From an uncultured Gemmiger sp. (lineage in GTDB: Bacteria; Bacillota; Clostridia; Oscillospirales; Ruminococcaceae): a stretch of DNA of 64,000 bases. The translations under genes and the position numbers were made by a program. Position 1 is the first letter of the stretch. Each line of letters opens with the position of its first letter. The notes under the pieces are model-generated. The model worked only from the letters and a program-made list of their open reading frames with translations, made no database searches and was not told where the DNA came from. Location: contig CALXHP010000004.1 in NCBI GenBank assembly GCA_944388135.1, positions 1-64,000 on the forward strand. The letters are read 5' to 3'. Below, piece after piece: positions 9,650 through 17,127 of the stretch.

Positions 9650-9654
9650 CCTTT

Positions 9655-10863
9655 TCAGCGCCCCAGACGATATTTGAAATCCCGGTAGCCGAACTGTACC
9701 AGCTCCCGGCAGGCGCCGTCGGCACCTCGGGTCCAGATGGCAGGCAGGGGCATGCCGTTGAAGGTATTGTTCTTGCAGGTGGTATAAATCGCCATGTCGC
9801 CGAACACCAGCAGGTCCCCGGGCCGGGGCACTGCGTCGAAGCCGTAGTCCCCGATCACGTCCCCCGCCAGGCAGGTGGGGCCCGCCAGCCGCACCGTACA
9901 GGGCTTTTCCCCCGGGTCGGCGGCAAAGAGGAGCGGCGGGCGGTAAGGCATTTCGATGACATCGGGCATATGGCAGGCGGCGCTGGCGTCCAGGATGGCC
10001 ACCGTGGTATCACCGTTTTGCACCACGTCCAGCACCCGGCTGAGAAGATACCCGGCGTTGAGGGCGCAGGCCTCCCCCGGTTCCAGGTAGACCGTCACCC
10101 CCCAGTCGGCCTGGGCCCGGGCGATGCACCGTTCCAGGGTGGCCAGGTCGTAGCCCGGCCGGGTGATATGGTGGCCGCCGCCGAAGTTGAGCCACTTCAT
10201 ATTGGGCAGCAGGTCGCCGAATTTCTCTGCCATCGCGTCCAGCGTCACCGCCAGGGCGTCGGCGTCCTGTTCACACAGCGTGTGGAAGTGCAGCCCGTCC
10301 AGCAGGTCCGGCAGGGCGGGATTTTCCGCCACCGCGGCGTCCCACTGGGCCCGGGTGGTGCCCAGACGGCTGCCGGGGGCACAGGGGTCATAGATGGCGT
10401 GGCCCTCCTGGGTGGAACATTCGGGGTTCACCCGCAGGCCCACACTCTTGCCCGCCGCCTTGGCCATAGGGCCGAACCTGGCCAGCTGGGCCGGGGAATT
10501 AAAGACGATATGGTCGGCCCACCGCAGCAGTTCCGCCATCTCGTCGTCGCGGTAGGCGGCACAGAAAACGTGGACTTCCTTACCGGGCATCTCCTCGGCG
10601 CCGAGACGGGCCTCATACAGGCCGCTGGCCTCGGTGCCCGCCAGGCAAGGCGCCAGCACCGGGTACAGATCATAGTTGCTGAACGCCTTCTGCGCCAGCA
10701 GCACTTTGCAGCCGGTGCGGGCGGCCAGCTCCCCCAGGATTTTGCCGTTGCGGGCCAGGGCCCCTTCATCCAGCAGGTAGCAGGGGGTGGGCAGGGCGGC
10801 GAAGTCCGCTGGCACCGTGCCGCCCAGGGCGGCAAAGGGCGGGCGGGTATCCGCGGCGGGCAT
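9655..10863 (-). CDS. nspC: Carboxynorspermidine/carboxyspermidine decarboxylase
   Basis: PLP enzyme of the alanine-racemase fold (fold III) that decarboxylates carboxyspermidine or carboxynorspermidine to the triamine. It begins MPAADTRPPFAAL. TPCYLLDEGALARN near residue 25 and the PLP lysine in LLAQKAFSNYDLYP match this family rather than DapF-type diaminopimelate decarboxylases. GGGHHITRPGYD and YLEPGEACALNAGYL are the phosphate- and substrate-binding segments. It has 402 residues. The start codon overlaps the previous stop (TGATG at 10865-10861), so it is coupled to the dehydrogenase gene that makes its substrate. Confidence 0.88.
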   Translation of the reverse strand: MPAADTRPPFAALGGTVPADFAALPTPCYLLDEGALARNGKILGELAARTGCKVLLAQKAFSNYDLYPVLAPCLAGTEASGLYEARLGAEEMPGKEVHVFCAAYRDDEMAELLRWADHIVFNSPAQLARFGPMAKAAGKSVGLRVNPECSTQEGHAIYDPCAPGSRLGTTRAQWDAAVAENPALPDLLDGLHFHTLCEQDADALAVTLDAMAEKFGDLLPNMKWLNFGGGHHITRPGYDLATLERCIARAQADWGVTVYLEPGEACALNAGYLLSRVLDVVQNGDTTVAILDASAACHMPDVIEMPYRPPLLFAADPGEKPCTVRLAGPTCLAGDVIGDYGFDAVPRPGDLLVFGDMAIYTTCKNNTFNGMPLPAIWTRGADGACRELVQFGYRDFKYRLGR

Positions 10864-12122
10864 CAGTCCACCAGCGCCGGGGCGCGGTTCTCGCTGCGGG
10901 GCAGGCCGTACTTGTCCAGGGCGTCCAGGAACGGGTCGGGATTGAACTCCTCCACGGTGTAGACGCCGGGCTTGGTCCACTGGCCGGTGAGCATCATCAG
11001 GGCGCCGCACATGGCGGGCACGCCGGTGGTGTAGCTGATGGCCTGGCTGCCCACTTCCTTATAGCATTCCTGGTGGTCGCAGACGTTATAAATGTAGTAG
11101 GTCTTGGGCTTGCCGTCCTTGGTGCCGGTGAAGATGCAGCCGATGTTGGTCTTGCCCTTGGTGCGGGGGCCCAGGCTGGCCGGGTCGGGCAGCAGGGCTT
11201 TCAGGAACTGGATGGGGACGATCTCCTGGCCGTTGTAGTTGATGGGGGTGGTGGAGAGCATGCCCACATCCTCCAGACAGCGCATATGGTCCAGGTAGCT
11301 CTGGCCAAAGGTCATGAAGAACCGGATGCGCTTGACGCCGGGGAAGTTCTTGCCCAGGGACTCGATCTCCTCGTGGTGGAGCAGGTACATGTCCTTCTCC
11401 CCCACCTGGTCGAAGTTGTATTCCCGCTTGATGCTCATGGCGGGCACTTCCACCCAGTGGCCGTTCTCCATATAGCTGCCGGGGGCGCTGACCTCCCGCA
11501 GGTTGATCTCGGGGTTGAAGTTGGTGGCGAAGGCATAGCCGTGGTCACCGCCGTTGCAGTCCAGGATGTCGATGGTGTCGATGGTGTCGAACTCGTGCTT
11601 GGCGGCGTAGGCGCAGTAGGCCTGGGTCACGCCCGGGTCAAAACCGCAGCCCAGCAGGGCGGTGAGTCCGGCATCCTCGAACTTTTTCTTGTAGGCCCAC
11701 TGCCAGGAGTAGTCGAAGTAGGCGGAGAAGCCCTCTTCCTTGCAGCGCTTCTCGTAGATGGCGCGCCATGCGGGGTCGTCGGTGTTTTCCGGCTCGTAGT
11801 TGGCGGTGTCCATATAGTTGACGCCGCAGGCCAGGCAGGCGTCCATGATGGTCAGGTCCTGGTAGGGCAGGGCGATGTTCATGACCAGGTCGGGCTGGTA
11901 AGATTTGATGAGGGCGATGAGCTCCTCCACGTTGTCGGCGTTTACCTGGGCGGTGGTGATCTTGGTTTTGGTGATGGGGGCCAGTTTTTCGGCCAGGGCG
12001 TCGCACTTGGACTTGGTGCGGCTGGCGATGCACAGCTCGGTGAAGACGTCGCTGACCTGGCAGCACTTCTGGATGGCGACACTGGCAACGCCGCCGCAGC
12101 CGATGACAAGAACTTTGCTCAT
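10863..12122 (-). CDS. Carboxynorspermidine/carboxyspermidine dehydrogenase (saccharopine dehydrogenase family)
   Basis: NAD(P)-dependent enzyme that reductively condenses putrescine (or diaminopropane) with aspartate semialdehyde. The N-terminal Rossmann fold begins VLVIGCGGVASVAIQKC, and the saccharopine-dehydrogenase C-terminal domain contains LGCGFDPGVTQAYCAYA. It has 419 residues, as in characterised CASDH enzymes. Start ATG at 12122 has AAGGAG nine bases upstream. Coupling with the decarboxylase gene makes the carboxy-triamine role much more likely than lysine catabolism. A 515-bp palindrome-rich gap separates it from speB. Confidence 0.88.
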   Translation of the reverse strand: MSKVLVIGCGGVASVAIQKCCQVSDVFTELCIASRTKSKCDALAEKLAPITKTKITTAQVNADNVEELIALIKSYQPDLVMNIALPYQDLTIMDACLACGVNYMDTANYEPENTDDPAWRAIYEKRCKEEGFSAYFDYSWQWAYKKKFEDAGLTALLGCGFDPGVTQAYCAYAAKHEFDTIDTIDILDCNGGDHGYAFATNFNPEINLREVSAPGSYMENGHWVEVPAMSIKREYNFDQVGEKDMYLLHHEEIESLGKNFPGVKRIRFFMTFGQSYLDHMRCLEDVGMLSTTPINYNGQEIVPIQFLKALLPDPASLGPRTKGKTNIGCIFTGTKDGKPKTYYIYNVCDHQECYKEVGSQAISYTTGVPAMCGALMMLTGQWTKPGVYTVEEFNPDPFLDALDKYGLPRSENRAPALVD

Positions 12123-12154
12123 GGTGATGACTCCTTTTTGTACGAAAATGTTTT

Positions 12155-12548
12155 GTTCCTTCTTTACAAAGAAGGAACCGAAGAAATTCCAAACAAAATA
12201 AAACGAACACTTTCGGGAATGTAACTCTTTCCCGGTCAGGGCCCGCCCGCGAAGGCGGGCGGGATCTCAGAACGGGAGCCCGGATGAGCTCACACGATAG
12301 GTACGGGCGGGAAACGGGGTCACGTAGGGCCGCTCAGGGTCCACGATGTTGGAGTCTCGGGCGACCACTTTGAAGCCCCGGGGTTTCTTAAGGGGTTCTC
12401 AAACCCCTTAAGCCGTGCCCCGCGCCTCGGAACGCGGCGCTTTTTGCCTGCGGGGCCATGCCCCGCAACCGCGCCCCAGGAACGCAGCGCGGTGCAAAAA
12501 CCAACGCAGCGCGTTGGTTCCGACATGCACGGCCCCGGAACCGGGGCC
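12155..12548. repeat. Cluster of palindromes in the speB-CASDH gap
   Basis: The 515-bp gap holds no convincing gene but at least six hairpins: GTTCCTTCTTT/AAAGAAGGAAC (12155-12178), CCCGCCCGC/GCGGGCGGG (12242-12263), CTTAAGGGGTT/AACCCCTTAAG (12387-12412), TGCGGGGC/GCCCCGCA (12449-12467), AACCAACG/CGTTGGTT (12499-12519) and GGCCCCGG/CCGGGGCC (12531-12548). None is followed by a clean U tract. A minus-strand frame ending near 12265 reads protein-like (DSNIVDPERPYVTPFPARTY) but has no ATG; it could be a small-ORF remnant or repeat. Confidence 0.6.
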
Positions 12549-12637
12549 ATTGGGAGGGCTGCTCAACTTGCTGCTATTGCAGGTCGCTCAAAAAGGAACA
12601 CCCCCAGGCCGCGCGCCCCTCCCGGGTCAGGCCGCCC

Positions 12638-13510
12638 TCAGACGCGGGGCCGGTTATGCACCAGCGCCAGCAGCAGTTCCCGCAGGGTCTTGCAGGCGGT
12701 GGCGGTGGAGACCCCGGTGGTGTCCAGGGTGGGGGCCAGCTCGTTCAGGTCTGCCCCCACGATGCGGGCCCGGGTCACGGTGCGGATGGCGTCCAGCAAT
12801 TGCAAAAAGCTGACGCCCCCCGCTTCCGGCGTGCCGGTGCCGGGGAAGGCCGAGGGGTCCAGGCAGTCCAGGTCGATGGTGAGATAGACCGGGACTTTGG
12901 TATCGCAGAGCCACTGGGTCAGCTCTCCCAGGCCGGTGAAATCAAAGCGGTGCATATCGGTGTGGCGGGCGGCAAACTCAAATTCTTCCCGGTCCCCGCT
13001 GCGGATGCAGAACTGGTGGATCCGGCCGTCCCCCAGGATGTCGTGGCAGCGGCGCAGCACACAGGCGTGGCTGAGCTGGGCCCCCAGGTAGTCGTCCCGC
13101 AGATCGGCGTGGGCGTCAAAGTGGACGATATGCAGTTCGGGGTAGCGGGCTACCACCGCCCGTACCGCCCCCAGGGTCACCAGGTGTTCGCCCCCCAGCA
13201 GCAGGGGAAATTTGCCATCCCGGAGGATCTCCGCCGCCCGGGACTCGATGTCCACCAGGGCGCTCTCGCTGCTGCCGAAGCAGAGTTCCAGATCGCCGCT
13301 GTCGAAGATCTCGCAGTCGGTGAGGTCGGTGTTCTGGTAGGGGCTGTAGGTCTCGATGCCGTAGCTTTCGTGGCGGATGGCCGCCGGGCCGAACCGGGCA
13401 CCGGGCCGGTAGCTGGTGGTGGAATCATAGGGTGCGCCGTACAGCACGATCTGGGCCGTGCGGTAGGCGCTGTCACACCCGATAAAGTTTTCAACATTGC
13501 GTGGCAGCAT
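12638..13510 (-). CDS. speB: Agmatinase / ureohydrolase SpeB
   Basis: Manganese enzyme of the arginase family, hydrolysing agmatine (or an aminopropyl-agmatine) to urea and the amine. Metal ligands are visible: GGEH, HFDAHADL and DLDCLDPS, with the family's SHACVLRRC segment between. It has 290 residues. I place the start at the ATG at 13510 (MLPRNVENFIG), whose A overlaps the speE stop in a TGATG. It is the third gene of speA-speE-speB. With SpeE directly upstream, the true substrate could be N1-aminopropylagmatine, as in Thermus. Confidence 0.9.
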   Translation of the reverse strand: MLPRNVENFIGCDSAYRTAQIVLYGAPYDSTTSYRPGARFGPAAIRHESYGIETYSPYQNTDLTDCEIFDSGDLELCFGSSESALVDIESRAAEILRDGKFPLLLGGEHLVTLGAVRAVVARYPELHIVHFDAHADLRDDYLGAQLSHACVLRRCHDILGDGRIHQFCIRSGDREEFEFAARHTDMHRFDFTGLGELTQWLCDTKVPVYLTIDLDCLDPSAFPGTGTPEAGGVSFLQLLDAIRTVTRARIVGADLNELAPTLDTTGVSTATACKTLRELLLALVHNRPRV

Positions 13511-14367
13511 CAACGGTCCTCCACTTCCCGCAGCATTTCCTCCAGAAATGCCGGCAGATAGAATGCACCGACGTGGAGCCGGGTGGTATAGTAGCGGGTG
13601 CGCATGTTCAGCGCGTTCCAGGCCGCGGCGTCCAGATCGTCGATGGGATGATATTTTTTACTGGCAAAGCCGAAGAGCCAGTAGCCCGCCGCAAAGGTGG
13701 GGATGTGGGCCTGGTACACCTTGCTGATGGGGAAGGTGCTGGCGATCCGCTTATGGCTGCGCTGCATGGCGTTGGCGTCCTCGGCATAGAAGGGGCTGCC
13801 CTGCTGGTTGACCATGATGCCGTCCTCTTTCAGGGCGTTGAAGCAGTTGCCGTAAAACTCCCGGGTGAAGAGCCCCTCCGACGGGCCGAAGGGGTCGGAG
13901 GAATCCACGATGATCAGGTCGTACTCCTCCTCGCACCGGCGGATGAACTTGAGGGCGTTCTCAAAGTAGATGTGTACCCGGCGGTCGTCCATCCGGCAGG
14001 CGTTGCCCGGCAGATAGGCCCGGCAGGCTTCCACCACCATGGGGTCCATCTCCACCAGGTCGATCCGCTCCACCCGGTCATACCGGGTCAGCTCCCGCAC
14101 CACGCCGCCGTCCCCGGCGCCGATGACCAGAATATCCTTGGCCTGGCGGTGTACCGACATGGGCACATGGGTGATCATCTCGTCATAGATGAACTCGTCC
14201 CGCTCGGTAAGCATCACGTTGCCGTCCAGGGTGAGCACCCGGCCGAATTCCGGCGTCTCGAAGATGTCGATGCGCTGGTAGTCGCTCTGCTTGGAGTAAA
14301 GCTGCCGGTTCACCCGGATGCTGTGCTTCACATCGGGGGTGTGAAATTCCGAAAACCACATTTCCAT
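13510..14367 (-). CDS. speE: Spermidine synthase family aminopropyltransferase
   Basis: Transfers aminopropyl from decarboxylated S-adenosylmethionine to a diamine. Rossmann-like methyltransferase fold with the nucleotide motif VIGAGDGGVVREL, the acidic ribose ligand VEMDP and the catalytic-loop motif IIVDSSDPFGP. The N-terminal beta domain has LTLDGNVMLTERDEFIYDEM. It has 285 residues, the usual size. Sixteen bases separate it from speA and AAGGAGG precedes the ATG. No S-adenosylmethionine decarboxylase (speD) is in this window, so its amino donor must be made elsewhere or its role differs. Confidence 0.9.
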   Translation of the reverse strand: MEMWFSEFHTPDVKHSIRVNRQLYSKQSDYQRIDIFETPEFGRVLTLDGNVMLTERDEFIYDEMITHVPMSVHRQAKDILVIGAGDGGVVRELTRYDRVERIDLVEMDPMVVEACRAYLPGNACRMDDRRVHIYFENALKFIRRCEEEYDLIIVDSSDPFGPSEGLFTREFYGNCFNALKEDGIMVNQQGSPFYAEDANAMQRSHKRIASTFPISKVYQAHIPTFAAGYWLFGFASKKYHPIDDLDAAAWNALNMRTRYYTTRLHVGAFYLPAFLEEMLREVEDR

Positions 14368-14383
14368 GAAAGAGCCCTCCTTG

Positions 14384-15850
14384 TTAAGCCAGCACGTTCA
14401 GGCGCAGGATGTCGGGGTCTTCCGGTCCCGTCATGCTGCAGCCCTTGGCCTTGGCATATTCGATGTAATCGAGGATTTCCCCGGTGATCCGCTCGCCGGG
14501 GGCCAGGATGGGAATGCCCGGGGGATAGCACATGACGAACTCGCTGCAGACTCTCCCCTCGGTCTCCCGCAAAGGCAGACTGATCTTGTCGGCGTAGAAG
14601 GCCTGCTGGGGGCTGGCCACCACCTCGGGGTCGATGTATTCCTGGTTCAAAAGGCCGGTGCCGTCGGTGTGGTAGCGCCGCTTGATCTCCGCCAGGGCGC
14701 TGACCAGCCGCTCCAGTTCCTGGGGGCGGTCCCCCATGGAAAGGTAGGCCAGGATGTTGCCGATGTCGCCGAACTCGATCTGGATGTCGTACTCATCCCG
14801 CAGGATGTCGTAGACCTCGATGCCCGCCAGACCGATGTCCCGGGTATGGATGCTCAGCTTGGTGGTGTCGAAGTCAAAGATGGAATCCCCGTTGCAGAGT
14901 TCCTTGCCGAAGGCGTAATACCCGCCGATGGCGTTGATCTCCTCCCGGGCGTACTCCGCCATGTCGGCCACCTGGTGGAAGACCTGGCGGCCCCGCAGGG
15001 CCAGGTTTCGCCGGGAAATATCCAGGCTGGACATGAGCAGGTAGCTGCCCGAGGTGGTCTGGGTCAGGTTGATGATCTGCCGCACATAGCCCGCGTGGAC
15101 CTTGGGTCCGCAGAGGAGCAGGCTGGACTGGGTCAGGCTGCCGCCGCTCTTGTGCATGGACACGGCAGCCATATCGGCCCCGGCGGCCATGGCGGAAACC
15201 GGCAGTCCGCCGCCGAAATAGAAGTGGGTGCCGTGGGCTTCATCAGCCAGGCAGAGCATGCCGGCGTCGTGGGCCATCCGCACGATGGCCCGCAGATCGC
15301 TGCAGATGCCGTAGTAGGTGGGGTTGTTCACCAGCACCGCCACGGCGTTGGGATGCTCGGCGATGGCCTTGGCCACCTGTTCCCGGCGCATCCCCAGGGA
15401 GATGCCCAGCCGCTGGTCCACCTCGGGGTTGACATAGACCGGCACGGCGCCGCAGAGCACCAGGGCGTTGAGGACGCTGCGGTGGACGTTGCGGGGCAGG
15501 ATGATCTCATCCCCCCGCTTGCAGGCGGTGAGGACCATGCTCTGCACCGAGCTGGTGGTGCCCCCCACCATAAGGAAGGCGTGGGCGGCGCCGAAGGCAT
15601 CGGCGGCCAGTTCCTCGGCCTCCCGGATGACCGACACCGGATGGCAGAGATTGTCCAGGGGTTTCATACTGTTCACGTCCACCCCCACGCACTGCTGGCC
15701 CAGAAAGGCCGTCAGTTCGGGGTTGCCCCGGCCCCGTTTGTGGCCGGGCACGTCGAAAGGCACCACCCGCATACGGCGGAAGTTTTCCAGCGCCTCGTGG
15801 ATCGGCGCGCGGCGCTGGTCCAGACGGGTGCGGTTCCCATTCCCGTTCAT
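14384..15850 (-). CDS. speA: Arginine/lysine/ornithine decarboxylase, PLP fold I
   Basis: First enzyme of the cluster, most probably arginine decarboxylase giving agmatine, since an agmatinase follows. PLP lysine K234 lies in SMHKSGGSLTQSS. The cofactor-binding DEAHGTHFYF (203-212) and the N-terminal VPGHKRGRG motif are typical of the short Bacillus-type SpeA/Cad family. It has 488 residues. I chose the ATG at 15850, preceded by GGAGG at ideal spacing, instead of an upstream ATG at 15901 that lies inside a terminator hairpin. Expression appears to depend on read-through of that terminator. Confidence 0.88.
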   Translation of the reverse strand: MNGNGNRTRLDQRRAPIHEALENFRRMRVVPFDVPGHKRGRGNPELTAFLGQQCVGVDVNSMKPLDNLCHPVSVIREAEELAADAFGAAHAFLMVGGTTSSVQSMVLTACKRGDEIILPRNVHRSVLNALVLCGAVPVYVNPEVDQRLGISLGMRREQVAKAIAEHPNAVAVLVNNPTYYGICSDLRAIVRMAHDAGMLCLADEAHGTHFYFGGGLPVSAMAAGADMAAVSMHKSGGSLTQSSLLLCGPKVHAGYVRQIINLTQTTSGSYLLMSSLDISRRNLALRGRQVFHQVADMAEYAREEINAIGGYYAFGKELCNGDSIFDFDTTKLSIHTRDIGLAGIEVYDILRDEYDIQIEFGDIGNILAYLSMGDRPQELERLVSALAEIKRRYHTDGTGLLNQEYIDPEVVASPQQAFYADKISLPLRETEGRVCSEFVMCYPPGIPILAPGERITGEILDYIEYAKAKGCSMTGPEDPDILRLNVLA

Positions 15851-15879
15851 GTTTTCCTCCGTCCCGTGGTTCCCCTGGC

Positions 15880-15923
15880 AAACAAAAAACGCAAGCCGCA
15901 TCCAAAAGGTGCAGACTTGCGTT
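15880..15923 (-). terminator. Intrinsic terminator in the speA leader
   Basis: On the minus strand AACGCAAG (15923-15916) pairs with CTTGCGTT (15895-15888), extended by CTGCA/TGCGG inside, then six T. It ends about 30 nt before the speA start, with no promoter between. The upstream CTTTGCG (15949-15943) could pair with the left arm and act as an antiterminator. It is either an attenuator or the 3' end of the upstream structured RNA. Confidence 0.75.
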
Positions 15924-16021
15924 CGGTTTCGTCCATTTTCGCCGCAAAGCGCCCTGTCCCCGGGCAGTATGAGGGCAAGGTGAGGGCATGTTTCGGGCGT
16001 ATCGTGTTCAGAGTCTCTATA

Positions 16022-16257
16022 GCAATTCTACGCTTTACTACTCTTATTGACCGTTTCACAAGTCTGCGTGGAGGCCACGCAATTTCTGGTTATCAAAGGA
16101 ACCAACTTATAAAATTTGAGCTTTTAACTCAATCAATAAGGCAACCAATGTTGCCGATCGGCAGTGGACCCGGCTGTCCGTATGGCCTTAGCCCCTGATG
16201 GGCGGTCCCAGGTAAATTGCTTTGAAAAACTCCTGCACGATTCGTCTTTCAAAATCG
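16022..16257 (-). ncRNA. Candidate structured RNA upstream of speA
   Basis: No gene fits here, but the minus-strand RNA folds densely. Long-range closing helices are GCAATT (16220-16215) with AATTGC (16027-16022) and CTTATTGA (16140-16133) with TCAATAAG (16050-16043). Inside are GGACC/GGTCC with nested GGCT/AGCC (16208-16166), GGCAAC-ATTG-GTTGCC (16155-16140), TTGAG/CTCAA (16132-16116), TGGTT/AACCA (16104-16087) and GCGTGG-CCT-CCACGC (16080-16066). It follows a consensus promoter. Size (about 220-240 nt) and host group resemble the raiA RNA motif, which I cannot verify. A riboswitch-like speA leader is the alternative. Confidence 0.6.
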
Positions 16258-16262
16258 TGGTT

Positions 16263-16291
16263 ATCGTACCATATCGTCGGGAAAATGTCAA
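16263..16291 (-). promoter_or_regulatory. Promoter of the structured RNA / speA leader
   Basis: TTGACA (16291-16286), 17-nt spacer, TACGAT (16268-16263). It gives a transcript start near 16257 and a leader of about 400 nt before speA. Confidence 0.7.
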
Positions 16292-16317
16292 TGAAATTTT
16301 TGGTAAAATTCCCGTAC

Positions 16318-16354
16318 AACAAAAAAGGGGGCCACCCCTTGCGGGATGGCCCCC
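16318..16354 (-). terminator. Terminator of hsp20
   Basis: Minus-strand GGGGGCCA (16354-16347) and TGGCCCCC (16334-16327) form an 8-bp stem with an inner CCC/GGG, followed by six T. It separates hsp20 transcription from the speA leader. Confidence 0.85.
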
Positions 16355-16369
16355 TTTTGGAGGTAAAGA

Positions 16370-16840
16370 TTACAGAATCTCGATCTGAGTGGGCTGCTTC
16401 TCCGGCAGTTTCTTGGCTTCCGCCTTGGGCAGGTTCAGCTTCAGGATACCGTCCTCAAAGCTGGCCTTCACATCCTCGGGCTTGAGCTCTTCGCCCACAT
16501 AGAAGCTGCGGGCGCAGGAACCGGTGTACCGCTCCTGACGGATATAGTGGCCGTCGTTATCCTTCTCATCATGGTCAGCGCTGCGGTTGGCCGTGATGGT
16601 CAGGTAGCCGTTCTGCAGATCCAGCTTCACGTCCTCCTTCTTGAAGCCGGGCAGGTCCACGAAAACGTCATAGCCGTTTTCGGTCTCCCGCACATCGGTC
16701 TTCATCACATTGGCACTCCGTTTGCCAAAAGCACGGCGGGGATCAGCCGCCTGCATCATGCGGTCAAAGTCGCGATCCCAATCATTCTGGAACCAATCGT
16801 CCAGCAAAGCATCATGAAACATATAAGGCACCATCATCAT
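16370..16840 (-). CDS. Hsp20/alpha-crystallin small heat-shock protein
   Basis: ATP-independent holdase chaperone in the cytoplasm. The alpha-crystallin domain runs from about residue 43 (VMKTDVRETENGYDVFVDLPGFKKEDVKLDL) to about 140 and ends in the family's DGILKLNLPK motif. The C-terminal TQIEIL supplies the I-x-I type assembly motif. It has 156 residues. Three consecutive ATG codons start the protein; the first, at 16840, is best spaced from GGAGGAA. The gene is monocistronic, with a CIRCE operator over its promoter and its own terminator. Confidence 0.93.
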   Translation of the reverse strand: MMMVPYMFHDALLDDWFQNDWDRDFDRMMQAADPRRAFGKRSANVMKTDVRETENGYDVFVDLPGFKKEDVKLDLQNGYLTITANRSADHDEKDNDGHYIRQERYTGSCARSFYVGEELKPEDVKASFEDGILKLNLPKAEAKKLPEKQPTQIEIL

Positions 16841-16964
16841 AAGTCATTCCTCCAATTCTCATCGGCTGCCGGTTGTTTTTCCGGCGTCGGACTTTTGATT
16901 TAGCCTTCTCGGGGTTCTGGGGGTCCTGCTTTCGCATCGCCCCTTGTTCCCTTGGAACGCCTTT

Positions 16965-16993
16965 AGTATAGCACCGCAAATTAGCACTGTCAA
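16965..16993 (-). promoter_or_regulatory. hsp20 promoter
   Basis: TTGACA (16993-16988), 17-nt spacer, TATACT (16970-16965): near-perfect vegetative promoter whose -35 lies inside the CIRCE element. Confidence 0.85.
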
Positions 16994-17007
16994 GCGTAGA
17001 GTGCTAA
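16981..17007. promoter_or_regulatory. CIRCE operator (HrcA binding site)
   Basis: TTAGCACTG (16981-16989), nine bases, GAGTGCTAA (16999-17007). This matches the CIRCE inverted repeat TTAGCACTC-N9-GAGTGCTAA with one mismatch. It overlaps the hsp20 -35 box, so HrcA would repress hsp20 and release it on heat or misfolding stress. Confidence 0.9.
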
Positions 17008-17061
17008 TGTTTACATTTCATGCAATGTTTGTTCACAAAATATGCGATTTTTCCCCGGGGC

Positions 17062-17090
17062 TGTACAAACGGGCGGTTTTCCGCTATGAT
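17062..17090 (+). promoter_or_regulatory. Promoter of the EFR1-type gene
   Basis: TGTACA (17062-17067), 17-nt spacer, TATGAT (17085-17090), 38 nt before the start codon. Confidence 0.5.
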
Positions 17091-17127
17091 AAAGGCACCC
17101 TAATCCTGATAAAGAAGGTAGAAAACC

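Noticed and set aside
11073..12224. 383-codon plus-strand frame opposite the saccharopine-type dehydrogenase
   Set aside because: No start context or recognisable motif; the minus-strand gene is clear and has proper coupling to its neighbour.
12320..12550. 76-codon minus-strand frame in the speB-CASDH gap
   Set aside because: Runs through several hairpins, no Shine-Dalgarno, no recognisable pattern. The protein-like reading in another frame is reported as a finding instead.
15901..15901. Upstream ATG as start of SpeA
   Set aside because: It lies within the terminator hairpin and lacks a ribosome-binding site; the ATG at 15850 has GGAGG and matches the family start.
15847..16059. 70-codon minus-strand frame in the speA leader
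   Set aside because: Ends inside the speA start region and passes through the terminator stem; better explained as leader RNA.
16022..16257. tmRNA, RNase P RNA, SRP RNA, T-box or known metabolite riboswitch at the structured leader
   Set aside because: None of their diagnostic sequences (tag frame, GAAAGTCCGG, SRP tetraloop helix, T-box bulge) is visible on either strand.
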